From positions 301,018 to 365,017 of the forward strand of contig NZ_JBLOBF010000001.1 of NCBI RefSeq assembly GCF_047785965.1: a stretch of DNA of 64,000 bases, written 5' to 3'. This document shows, piece by piece, positions 44,107 to 52,769 of the stretch. A program made the translations under genes and the position numbers. The DNA comes from Caldisericum exile_A. GTDB lineage: Bacteria > Caldisericota > Caldisericia > Caldisericales > Caldisericaceae. Below the pieces are notes generated by a model. It did not search any database. It was given only the letters and a program-made list of their open reading frames with translations, and was not told the origin of the DNA. Numbering within the stretch: the stretch's first letter is position 1; every line of letters begins with the position of its first letter.

Positions 44107-44651
44107 AAGAGATCTATAAAACAACATTTAAAGGGACCAAAATAAAAGTCCTACAGGGTGATATTACCGAGGAAAAAGTAGAAGCCATAGTTAATGCCGC
44201 CAACTCTTATCTAAGACATGGTGGAGGTGTCGCCCTTGCTATAGTTAGAAAAGGAGGGAGAGAAATACAAGATGAAAGCGATGAGCTTGTTAGAAAAAAT
44301 GGACCAGTACAAGTAGGAAAGGCAGTCATTACAAAAGGTTACAGATTAAAGTCTAAATATGTAATTCATACCGTTGGACCACAGTGGGGAGAAGGTAATG
44401 AGAAAGAAAAGCTCAAAAGTGCAATTAGAAGTGTTCTTGAGATAGCAAAAAACAAAAACATTAGATCAATCTCCATTCCTGCAGTTAGCTGTGGCATCTT
44501 TGGATTTCCAAAGGAAGAGGGGACCAAAATTATTGTAGATGAATTAATAAATTTCTTAAATGAAAATGCTAATATATTCGATGAAATCCATCTAATAGGA
44601 ATAGATGAAGAGATTCCTAATCTTTTCAAAGAGGCACTTATAAATGCTTGA
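44103..44651 (+). CDS. Macro domain protein (ADP-ribose binding)
   Basis: 182 residues. Family motifs: GDITEEKVEAIVNAANSYL, GGGVALAIVRKGG, YVIHTVGPQWGEG, and SIPAVSCGIFGFP. It probably removes O-acetyl or protein-linked ADP-ribose. It overlaps the PfpI gene by 4 bp and the RNase H gene by 8 bp. Confidence 0.93.
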   Translation: MKEIYKTTFKGTKIKVLQGDITEEKVEAIVNAANSYLRHGGGVALAIVRKGGREIQDESDELVRKNGPVQVGKAVITKGYRLKSKYVIHTVGPQWGEGNEKEKLKSAIRSVLEIAKNKNIRSISIPAVSCGIFGFPKEEGTKIIVDELINFLNENANIFDEIHLIGIDEEIPNLFKEALINA

Positions 44652-45042
44652 AATTTATACGGACGGAGCAAGTAGAGGAAATCCAGGTGAAGCAGCAATT
44701 TCATTTATTTTTGTAAAAAATAATAAAATAATATATGTGTCAAGTGAATACATAGGGATTGCAACAAATAATTTTGCAGAATATTTAGCAATAATTAAAA
44801 GCTTAGAGGAGGCAAAGAAGAGAGAATCTAAGTCTGTTAAGTTGTATTCTGATTCTCTACTTGCAATATCACAAATAAATGGTAAATACAAAATAAAATC
44901 AAAAGATTTACTACCACTTTACGAAAAAATCAAAAATTTAATTAATGATTTCGAAAATCTGATCTTTGAACATATATCTAGAGAATCAAAATACACAAAA
45001 ATAGCAGATTATATGTGCACATTGATTTTAGGGCCTAAATAA
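44644..45042 (+). CDS. Ribonuclease HI-like protein
   Basis: 132 residues. N-terminal YTDGASRGNPGEAAISFI (catalytic Asp), NNFAEYLAIIKSLEEA (Glu), KLYSDSLLAISQINGKYK (Asp) and a C-terminal TKIADYMC (Asp). It is close to the compact YqfQ/archaeal-type RNase HI and should cut RNA in RNA:DNA hybrids. Third gene of the operon; ends 6 nt from a convergent gene. Confidence 0.88.
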   Translation: MLEIYTDGASRGNPGEAAISFIFVKNNKIIYVSSEYIGIATNNFAEYLAIIKSLEEAKKRESKSVKLYSDSLLAISQINGKYKIKSKDLLPLYEKIKNLINDFENLIFEHISRESKYTKIADYMCTLILGPK

Positions 45043-45048
45043 AACAAT

Positions 45049-48000
45049 TTAAGGCATCAGATATTCAATTGTTATCTTTCTTTCTCTATCATTCCAAGTA
45101 ATACTACATCCAATTTGTTCAGCAACAAACCTAACAGGAATCATTGTTCGATCATTTATAATTAAAGGTTTTATATATGGATTTGTAGGATCGATTGCAA
45201 CTTCTTTTCCATTAACTTTAGCAATACTATTGCCAATTTGGAGCTCTATTGTTTTTTTATCTATTTGGATTGATACAACCCGATTCATGGCATCCCAGGT
45301 AACAAAGCCACCTAATTTCTCAACAATTGCTCTAATAGGAACAACAGTTCTATTCCAACCTTGAATTATAACGGGCGCTGTTCCTCTTCCAGGGTCGATT
45401 TCTTCTGGAAAACCGTTGACATACATAATGGGATTATTTATCTGTAAGATAATAGATATTATTAGTTTACCCTTAAACTGAATTGTTCTTGAAATAGTCG
45501 TCTCCTCGCCAGTTTTGGCTTTAGAAGTAATAAAAATTGAGCTCAAATAGCTCGAAAGGGTTAGTTTATATGAAAAATTTCCTGTAGTATCAACTGGTAT
45601 TGTTAAGCCATTTATTTTGACTTCACATCCTGGTGTAGTTTTGCCAGAAATTGTTATAGTTTGAGAAGTAGTTATAAACCCATCCGGAATGTTAACTATT
45701 AAGTAAGGATTAATCGTTATACCTCCTGGATATACGTTATCAAACTCAACAATTTCATCTGTAACAGTTGCATATTTTGCATTTTGTATTTGTAAAATTG
45801 TACTCCCAATAGAGACACTCTTGAAGGCCAATGAGCCTATTTTAGCAGTATTAAAAATATAGTTATCTTTTGGAAACTCAATAAGAAATGTTAATCCTGT
45901 ATCCGTTGGATTTATTAATACGACTGAGTTTAAAAATGAGGGTTCGAGGTTTAAACTTATGAATCCCGCCTTATTCTTGTCAAAAACAAGATCAAAAGAT
46001 ATTCCTCTAATGCCATGAGGATTTTTTACATAAATAGGAACTGAAACATTTTCGCCTAAACTACAGTTTCCCTCATCTAACAAAATACCTGGTGTCAAAT
46101 TTGAAACAACTCTTACAATCGAATTAGAAGAAATTATAAGACCAGAATTTGTAGAATTTACCTTAATAATTACTTGAGTTGAGTCACCTATCTTTGCTAT
46201 ATCCTTGCTTTCAATTTTTAGCCGTATGCGTTTGGTATAATTCGGGGCAAGGGAAAAGGTATTGCTTTGCTCAAAAATTGAAAACCTAAAAGCATTTGAA
46301 TTTGTTAAACTCACACTAAAAGAATAATTGTCAGATTTTAAACCTGTATTCGAAACAGTGAAATATATATTAACGAAATCATTTATGGAAATATTAGCAA
46401 CATCAGGCGATACAGCCACTGAAAAAGAATAATCTAAATACTGTTTCTTAATCTCAAATACCCAAACTACATTATGAAATGCATCACTTGCAATTATATG
46501 CGAATTTTCTGTCTCAACCGAACTTATACCCAAATACTGAGAGTCGGTCTCAAATAAAGGTGCAAAAGTATTTGTAAATACAGTGATTCTGCCATTTTCT
46601 GTATTAGCTACATAAATATTTCCCTCATCATCAACTGCAACATCTTCAGGAATATATAACTTAAAATTAGATTTGCCAGGCCCTCCAAAAGAAGCAATTT
46701 CGCTAAACTTCAAATCATAGACGTGAACCATATTATCTTCTAAAGATGTAATAAATACTCTTCCTTTAGAATCGAAAGCTATTCCGGATGGATATTTACA
46801 AACTTTAAAACTTCCTATAATTTTAAAATTATCGTCGAATTTAAAAACTGTGTTTTTATCTTGAGAAGTAGCCCAGTAATATCCATTATAGAACGTTATT
46901 TTTTTGAGTAAACCAAAATTTGAGTTAATAATGTTTTGTTTAAATGTACCCTTTGAATCAAAAAGAAGAATTTGGTTGTTGCCTATAGCTATTGCATTTC
47001 CTCTTTTATCTGCATAGACTGATATTAAAGAAGGTAGACTCTGAGTTCCAATTTTATTTATTCGAAAAACAAGACTACCATCAGAGCCAAATTTTAATAT
47101 TTCACTTTGATCAAGATTTCCTTTGTTTAAAATCCACGTATTTCCATTTTCATCAAGAGATGCACTTAATGGATTTAAAAGAATACCTTTCGCTGAGTCT
47201 CTAATAAAATCTTTTTTATTTATAAAATATCCAAGAGTATTAAAAACTGAAAGTCTTGTAACTGTCGGATATCCGAAAGGAGCGTTAGGGTTTGATTGGA
47301 GAAAAAAATAATAACCTGAGTCAAAAACATAAACACTATTTGTCAAACTCACAGCAATTCCAGAAGGAGTTAAAAATGAGCCATCAGGTATAGAAGTAGT
47401 GCTGTTAGAAAAATTCCCAAAAGTATTAACCAACTGATAATTAGAATTAAATATTGCAACCTTTGGAGTATTGGTTGAATTGTTATTTAGTCCCCTATCA
47501 ACTACATAGATATTTCCTTTAGAGTCAACCGAAACATCTGATGGAAATACAAGGATCCCGTCACCAAAAGTTTTCAATAACCTTAACGTGGAATCAAAAG
47601 TATAAATTTTGCTTTCTTTACCAGAAACCGCATAGATATATCCTTTGGCATCCGAAGTTAAACCTAAAGGAGTTAATATATCTATAGAAGATATTATCTT
47701 CCCATTAAAATCAGTTTTATAAATTTTATTCGAAAAATAATCCGAAACAAAAATATTTGTTGTGGTAACCGCAATTCCTATTGGTGAAGTAAAATTTGAA
47801 TTTGTCAAAGTTCTTATAAAAAGTCCATTTTTATCGTAAATTTTAACTTCTTTTCTAAAAGGATCTACAATGTAGAAATTACCATTAAAATATGCTATAT
47901 CTGTAGGATAAGTAAAATTCCTTAATGAACCAAAAGAAAATTTTTCCTCCAATAATGGAGTTAAAACATGAACACGGCCATAGGAATTATCAATAACCGC

Positions 48001-48237
48001 TATATATCCGTCATCTGTCACAGTAATTCCTTGCATAGGAAAAATGTATCTTGTATCAAAATCGTCTTCAAAAAAATTAACTTCCGCAAGCGTTGCACTA
48101 CCTATAAAATCGTACTGCGGAACTCCAATATTCAAAATTGGATTAATTGAAGAAATTGTGGAGGCGTTTATAGAGCTCGGTCTAATAAAAGGCGCTGTAA
48201 TAAATAGAATCAAAAAGACGAGTAATACCTTTCTCAT
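45049..48237 (-). CDS. Secreted NHL-repeat protein with cohesin-like and stalk domains
   Basis: 1062 residues. A signal peptide (about 1-25) is followed by an NHL-type propeller region (roughly 55-600) with repeated GIAVT-, GNIYVVD- and PSGIA-like blades. A CARDB-like segment lies near 610-710, a cohesin-like domain at about 715-845 (GENVSVPIYVKNPHGIRGISF), a small adhesion-like region, and a C-terminal copper amine oxidase N-terminal/stalk domain (RTVVPIRAIVEKLGG ... MIPVRFVAEQIGC). The GAGGAGGT site overlaps the end of the protease gene 9 nt upstream. Its role is likely in binding or displaying extracellular partners. Confidence 0.82.
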   Translation of the reverse strand: MRKVLLVFLILFITAPFIRPSSINASTISSINPILNIGVPQYDFIGSATLAEVNFFEDDFDTRYIFPMQGITVTDDGYIAVIDNSYGRVHVLTPLLEEKFSFGSLRNFTYPTDIAYFNGNFYIVDPFRKEVKIYDKNGLFIRTLTNSNFTSPIGIAVTTTNIFVSDYFSNKIYKTDFNGKIISSIDILTPLGLTSDAKGYIYAVSGKESKIYTFDSTLRLLKTFGDGILVFPSDVSVDSKGNIYVVDRGLNNNSTNTPKVAIFNSNYQLVNTFGNFSNSTTSIPDGSFLTPSGIAVSLTNSVYVFDSGYYFFLQSNPNAPFGYPTVTRLSVFNTLGYFINKKDFIRDSAKGILLNPLSASLDENGNTWILNKGNLDQSEILKFGSDGSLVFRINKIGTQSLPSLISVYADKRGNAIAIGNNQILLFDSKGTFKQNIINSNFGLLKKITFYNGYYWATSQDKNTVFKFDDNFKIIGSFKVCKYPSGIAFDSKGRVFITSLEDNMVHVYDLKFSEIASFGGPGKSNFKLYIPEDVAVDDEGNIYVANTENGRITVFTNTFAPLFETDSQYLGISSVETENSHIIASDAFHNVVWVFEIKKQYLDYSFSVAVSPDVANISINDFVNIYFTVSNTGLKSDNYSFSVSLTNSNAFRFSIFEQSNTFSLAPNYTKRIRLKIESKDIAKIGDSTQVIIKVNSTNSGLIISSNSIVRVVSNLTPGILLDEGNCSLGENVSVPIYVKNPHGIRGISFDLVFDKNKAGFISLNLEPSFLNSVVLINPTDTGLTFLIEFPKDNYIFNTAKIGSLAFKSVSIGSTILQIQNAKYATVTDEIVEFDNVYPGGITINPYLIVNIPDGFITTSQTITISGKTTPGCEVKINGLTIPVDTTGNFSYKLTLSSYLSSIFITSKAKTGEETTISRTIQFKGKLIISIILQINNPIMYVNGFPEEIDPGRGTAPVIIQGWNRTVVPIRAIVEKLGGFVTWDAMNRVVSIQIDKKTIELQIGNSIAKVNGKEVAIDPTNPYIKPLIINDRTMIPVRFVAEQIGCSITWNDRERKITIEYLMP

Positions 48238-48246
48238 TATACCTCC

Positions 48247-51237
48247 TCAGGGATACAATTCTCCAAAATGCTTAGCAAATATGTAAAAATCTTTCTCATC
48301 AATTATTCCATCAAAATTTAAATCACACCGAGGATTAAATTTTGCGTTATCTTTAGTTAAACCAAAAGTAGACTTAAAGATTGCTAAGTCTTGGGAATCA
48401 ACTTTTTTATCTCCATTTAAGTCAGCAAATTTTGAATATTCAGAGATTTTAAAGTTAATACCTTTAGTATAATAACTTTCAAGAGAGTCACTTGTAGGAC
48501 GATAAACGTTTATAAATCCTCCACCATTTTCCAAAGCCTTAAATGTAAGTTTTATGGTTGTATCACTGATATAGTTTTCACTTGTTATCTGTATGTTCAC
48601 CGCATTTTTTTGTTGATTCGAAGAAACAAGAATTAATTCATTTACTGGGATTAAGTTAATCAAAGAAAGTTTTGTGGTATCAAAATGAATTTCAAAACTC
48701 AAAGACTTAAATGGTTTGACTCCACTAATGTCTAAATTAATAGGCAATACATCTCCAATATTCATTAATGGCGCAATACCATTTGGCAAATCCAAAGAAA
48801 TTTTTCCAAGACTTCCAAAACCACTTACCCAAAAATATCCACTTTTGACAAACTTTTCCAAAGTAGGAAGTGCTTGTTTTGAATTCTCATCATCGTTTGC
48901 TTCTATATATGATATCTTATAATAGTAAATACCATTTTCTAAAATGTAAGAACTACTCACAGGATCAAAAGGGCCAAATGTAACCGAGTAATCACCAACA
49001 TAAATAGGAGCAATATCTAAAATATCTTTAATAATGTTACCTTTTGAATCCAAAATGGAAATTTTAACTTCTTCTGCAACGCTTTCTCTGAACTTATATG
49101 ATTCAGAAGAGCCAACACTTCCTACTCCAACCGAAAATGAAATTTTAGAAGATGTTTGAGGTGACAAATTATTGCTACTAATGTTAACATTGTAAATAGG
49201 ATCTCTAGGTTTATTGTCTTTTAAATAAACATAAGGGATATGTAATTTTTCAAATCCGCTGTCAAAAAATATGAAGCCATAAGAATCTATTACATCAGAA
49301 GATGCGCTTAAAGTAACGTTAAAAGTGACACTTGAGTTGCCACTCACCGTTATGCTTGAAGGTAAATTAATGGAAATAGGATCATTCGATGCATTGATTA
49401 TACTTGTTGAAAATGTTTTTGTAGTATTTCCAAAGTTCTTGATTGTTAGAGAAAAGACCTTTGACCGGATTCCGTTACCAAAGATTAAGGAAGACGGATA
49501 AACAACTGCATTCGCATTAACAGCATTATAAACATTTACTCTACCGGATCCTTGAAGTGTTGGTGAGAATGGTTTAGATGAAGATGGATTATACAAAATA
49601 TCTGCCGTATTCATAAGAAGATACTTAATTTCCTGGCTCTGTAAATTGGGTTTTGCTTGTTTTATCAAAGCAACTGATCCTGCAACAACCGGAGAAGCCA
49701 TTGATGTGCCACTCATTTCAGCATAAGAATTATTTAAGTATGTAGAGCTGATATTAACACCAGGAGCCACTAAGTCAGGTTTTAAGTAAAAATCGCTTGT
49801 AGGACCCTGAGAAGAAAATTCCGCAATTAAGCCGAGTCCATACACATTATTTATACTAATTCTTTCGTCTATATGCTCTTTGAGAAATTGACCGTCAGTA
49901 AAAGAGACAAAAAGGAACGGTATAAAATCATTTCTCGAAGGATTGCTTTGAGAGACCAAAGTAATCTTTGGCATTCCACTTACATTATTATAAACAATAA
50001 CTCCAACTGCTCCTGCGTCCTTTGCATTAAGGTCTTTATCACCGAAATAAATCTGCCCTCTTTCAATTAAGGCAATTCTCCCCTTAACATCTATATTGGC
50101 AAAATCTTCTTTTCTACCTAAACCGCAATAAACGATCTGATAATCGCCTTCTATAAAATCCGGTGATTCATTAGGATACTGGGCAATGATCTTTCTACCA
50201 TATGAATTGATAATCCCAGTAATACCATCAGAAGAAGCTCCAACTCCAATTGCAAGGTCAACTGAAGCAGGAGAGCTAATTGGATACTCAAAAAATTCGC
50301 TTGAAACACCATTATTACCAGCTGCAGCAACTACTACAACCCCTGAATTTACAGCCCTTCTTACCGCTTGAGATTCCGGATCATCGGAGGTTGCTCCACC
50401 ATTTGTTAGGCCAATTGAAATATTAACGACGTCACACTTATCTTTCACTGCCTGGTCTAGAGCTTTTATTATAAGAGAACTTGTGGTTGTTGTACTATTC
50501 TTGGAAAAGACTTTATAGGCATAGATCTTCGCATTCTCTGCTATTCCTTTTTCTGAACCCGCAGCAATTCCTGCAACATGTGTTCCATGCCCATCGTAAT
50601 CCATAGGATCAGGATCATTATCAGCAAAGTCATAACCACCAATAACCTTTAAATTGGGAAATTTTCCACCACCCAATTCTTTATGAGTATAATCTACGCC
50701 AGTATCAATGATACCAATTTTAATATTATTACCTGTAATTAAATTCCCTGATTGGTCTTTCAAAAGATTCACCAAATCAGATTTTATAACTTTGCTTGTG
50801 ATATCTCTTTCTAATTTATACTGTCTTTCTTCATAAATATTTTTAACAAAGTCTAAATCAAGAATCTTGTTAAGTGCTTTTCCACTTCCTTCTATACTTA
50901 CACCATTTAGGACATAAGAATAGTCGTAAGAAACCTTCAATCCTAAATCTTCTAATGCCTTTTTATAACTTATATGCTTTGTCTTAAGGGAATTGCTGTA
51001 GTTTTCCAAACTGTTAACACCAAAAACAGAAAGGAACCTGTAAGAAAAACTATCTTTATAGTCAAGAACGGGAGGTTCGCTTAAAACTACAATTGCTTTG
51101 TAAGTTTTATTCTCATTAAATACAACGGATTTCTTTGGGATGACTATAGCCTTTGTGGGTGATAAAAATGAAAGCAAAAATGCAATCAATACAAAAATAT
51201 TAAAGAATCTTTTCACTGAAATACTAATTTTCTTCAT
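48247..51237 (-). CDS. Secreted subtilisin-like (S8) protease with cohesin-like and dockerin domains
   Basis: 996 residues. Signal peptide, I9-like propeptide (KAIVVLSEPPVLDYKDSF), and a subtilase core with Asp (IGIIDTGVDYTH), His (DGHGTHVAGIAAG) and Ser (GTSMASPVVAGS). A PA insertion (GRIALIERGQIYFGD) and a Fn3-like tail follow. At about 820-930 is a cohesin-like stretch (GDVLPINLDISGVKPFKSLS). The last 60 residues are a dockerin: two calcium loops, DLNGDKKVDSQD and DLNFDGIIDEKD. It shares an operon with the NHL protein. Start ATG lies 5 nt after a -10 box and lacks a Shine-Dalgarno. Confidence 0.9.
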   Translation of the reverse strand: MKKISISVKRFFNIFVLIAFLLSFLSPTKAIVIPKKSVVFNENKTYKAIVVLSEPPVLDYKDSFSYRFLSVFGVNSLENYSNSLKTKHISYKKALEDLGLKVSYDYSYVLNGVSIEGSGKALNKILDLDFVKNIYEERQYKLERDITSKVIKSDLVNLLKDQSGNLITGNNIKIGIIDTGVDYTHKELGGGKFPNLKVIGGYDFADNDPDPMDYDGHGTHVAGIAAGSEKGIAENAKIYAYKVFSKNSTTTTSSLIIKALDQAVKDKCDVVNISIGLTNGGATSDDPESQAVRRAVNSGVVVVAAAGNNGVSSEFFEYPISSPASVDLAIGVGASSDGITGIINSYGRKIIAQYPNESPDFIEGDYQIVYCGLGRKEDFANIDVKGRIALIERGQIYFGDKDLNAKDAGAVGVIVYNNVSGMPKITLVSQSNPSRNDFIPFLFVSFTDGQFLKEHIDERISINNVYGLGLIAEFSSQGPTSDFYLKPDLVAPGVNISSTYLNNSYAEMSGTSMASPVVAGSVALIKQAKPNLQSQEIKYLLMNTADILYNPSSSKPFSPTLQGSGRVNVYNAVNANAVVYPSSLIFGNGIRSKVFSLTIKNFGNTTKTFSTSIINASNDPISINLPSSITVSGNSSVTFNVTLSASSDVIDSYGFIFFDSGFEKLHIPYVYLKDNKPRDPIYNVNISSNNLSPQTSSKISFSVGVGSVGSSESYKFRESVAEEVKISILDSKGNIIKDILDIAPIYVGDYSVTFGPFDPVSSSYILENGIYYYKISYIEANDDENSKQALPTLEKFVKSGYFWVSGFGSLGKISLDLPNGIAPLMNIGDVLPINLDISGVKPFKSLSFEIHFDTTKLSLINLIPVNELILVSSNQQKNAVNIQITSENYISDTTIKLTFKALENGGGFINVYRPTSDSLESYYTKGINFKISEYSKFADLNGDKKVDSQDLAIFKSTFGLTKDNAKFNPRCDLNFDGIIDEKDFYIFAKHFGELYP

Positions 51238-51242
51238 ATTTT

Positions 51243-51282
51243 ATTATACATTTTTTGAATAATTTACAAAATAAATTATAAT
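51243..51282. promoter_or_regulatory. Overlapping divergent promoters, protease and HAD gene
   Basis: Plus: TTGAAT (51255-51260), 16-bp spacer, TATAAT (51277-51282), 8 nt before the HAD ATG. Minus: TATAAT (51243-51248) 5 nt before the protease ATG, with a weak TTGTAA-like -35 overlapping the plus-strand promoter. Both genes lack Shine-Dalgarno sites, so both mRNAs may be leaderless. The two promoters share 53 bp of intergenic DNA. Confidence 0.55.
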
Positions 51283-51290
51283 ACCTTGAA

Positions 51291-51932
51291 ATGAAAAATT
51301 TAAGTAAAATTAAACTTCTCATTTTTGATTTCGATGGCACCTTGTTTGATACGTCACTTGATATAGCAAATGCAGTTAATTTTGGATTAAAGCAATTCGG
51401 AAAAGAAGAGTTAGATCCATTCATCGTTTGGAGTTACACAGGCGATGGACTTCTAAACACAATAAAAAGAGCTTTTTCTACCAACGACATCAATACTATT
51501 CAAAAGGCTTACGAGATTATATTACAGTATTATGAGGAACATTCTGGAGAAAATTCGAAGCCTATCGATAATGTTTTGGAATTCTTAGATAAAGACAAAA
51601 GAAGGAAAGTTATTCTTTCCAATAAAAATTTTGTTCCAATGTTAAAAGTCCTTGAAAAGTTCAAAATTAAAGAAAAATTTGAAAAAATATATGGATTTGA
51701 TAACTTGCCATTTGCAAAACCAGATCCAAGAACTGTAGATTTCATTCTAAACGAAACAGGTGTTGAGAGAAACGAAGCAGTAATAATTGGTGATGCAGAG
51801 CAGGATATTCAAACAGCAAAGAATGCAAACATAAGATGCTATATAATTCCCTCAAAACCAATTAATATGACACATCAATGTATTTTATTTAAAGATTATA
51901 ATGAGCTTGAATTGTTATTAGAGAAAACATAA
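51291..51932 (+). CDS. HAD-superfamily phosphatase (phosphoglycolate phosphatase-like)
   Basis: 213 residues. HAD motifs: DFDGTLFDTS (nucleophile Asp), VILSNKN (motif II Ser), and the KPDPR / GDAEQDIQTAKNA segment (motifs III/IV). A helical cap lies between. Substrate is unknown; the C1 cap suggests a phosphoglycolate- or beta-phosphoglucomutase-like enzyme. Probably leaderless; followed after 19 nt by the PII-like gene. Confidence 0.88.
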   Translation: MKNLSKIKLLIFDFDGTLFDTSLDIANAVNFGLKQFGKEELDPFIVWSYTGDGLLNTIKRAFSTNDINTIQKAYEIILQYYEEHSGENSKPIDNVLEFLDKDKRRKVILSNKNFVPMLKVLEKFKIKEKFEKIYGFDNLPFAKPDPRTVDFILNETGVERNEAVIIGDAEQDIQTAKNANIRCYIIPSKPINMTHQCILFKDYNELELLLEKT

Positions 51933-51951
51933 AAATGGAAGGAGGAAAGAA

Positions 51952-52353
51952 ATGGCATATCTTCTTGTAATTGTTTTAAACAAAACTGAAAAGATTAATA
52001 AAATTCTTGAGAGATTCATTGAAGTTGATGTAAGAGGTGCAACAATAATTGATTCGATTGGTATGGGAAGAACACTTGAACCTGAGGTATCAACATTTTC
52101 GACATTGCTTGAAATTTTTAATGTTGGAAGTGGAAGATATCCAGAAAATAAAACTATTTTCACAGTAATAAAAGAGGAAAAAACACTTAGAGAAGCACAA
52201 AGAGTAGTTAAAGAAGAACTAAATGATTTTAAAGAACCAGGAACTGGTATTATGTTTGTAATTCCAGTTATCGACTTTGTTGGTCTTGCGCCATCCTTGG
52301 AAGAAGAGAAAAAAGCAATCGAAGAAAAACGAAAAATAGAAAAAATGATTTGA
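51952..52353 (+). CDS. PII-like protein
   Basis: 133 residues with the ferredoxin-like order of PII: YLLVIVLNKTEKINKILERF, RGATIIDSIGMGRTLEPE, then TIFTVIKEE and a final strand with a charged helix. It lacks the full T-loop and the conserved Tyr of GlnB. It is probably a PII-like signal protein of unknown ligand. GGAGG 6-7 nt upstream. It ends 14 nt before the 3' end of convergent ssrA. Confidence 0.6.
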   Translation: MAYLLVIVLNKTEKINKILERFIEVDVRGATIIDSIGMGRTLEPEVSTFSTLLEIFNVGSGRYPENKTIFTVIKEEKTLREAQRVVKEELNDFKEPGTGIMFVIPVIDFVGLAPSLEEEKKAIEEKRKIEKMI

Positions 52354-52367
52354 AAATAATTATAAAT

Positions 52368-52718
52368 TGGTGGAGGCGGCGGGAGTCGAACCCGCGTCCG
52401 GGTAGGTAATCTACACTGGCTACTACAGGCTTAGCCATTTTTTGTTATTCACACCTTGTCTCCAAATGGCAGGAAACAAAGCGCATAGTCCGACTTTCTA
52501 CTCTTGAGCTAGGCTCGGACTACCCAACCCAAGAGGCTCATGTCCCGACATCTTGCAAGTTCCATGAGCAAAAACTTTGCAAGACGGCAGCATTATCTTA
52601 TGCTGCTAATGCATAACTATAATCGGCGTTTATTTTTTAGCGGTTTTTTTAGGAGGCCAACCGCTATCCTCCGCCTGCTCCAGTATACCTTACCTATCCG
52701 TCGAGCCCCAGCGCCCCC
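52368..52718 (-). ncRNA. ssrA: tmRNA (SsrA)
   Basis: The 5' end GGGGGCGCTGGGGCTCGACGG and the 3' end CGGGTTCGACTCCCGCCGCC plus encoded CCA (52368-52370) form the tRNA-like domain with a 7-bp acceptor stem. The tag frame (52598-52627) reads ADYSYALAA and a TAA stop, typical of the proteolysis tag ending in ALAA. It rescues stalled ribosomes. Length 351 nt is normal for one-piece tmRNA. Confidence 0.97.
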
Positions 52719-52735
52719 TCAAAAAACACCAATAT

Positions 52736-52764
52736 ATTATATCATAAATTTATTTTTTTGTCTA
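52736..52764 (-). promoter_or_regulatory. Promoter of ssrA
   Basis: Minus strand: TAGACA (52759-52764), 17-bp spacer, consensus TATAAT (52736-52741). Predicted transcript start is about 10 nt before the mature 5' end, fitting RNase P trimming. Confidence 0.75.
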
Positions 52765-52769
52765 CTGCA

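Noticed and set aside
44366..44704. 112-codon minus-strand frame over the macro domain gene
   Set aside because: Shadow of the macro domain gene; its opposite strand has clear family motifs.
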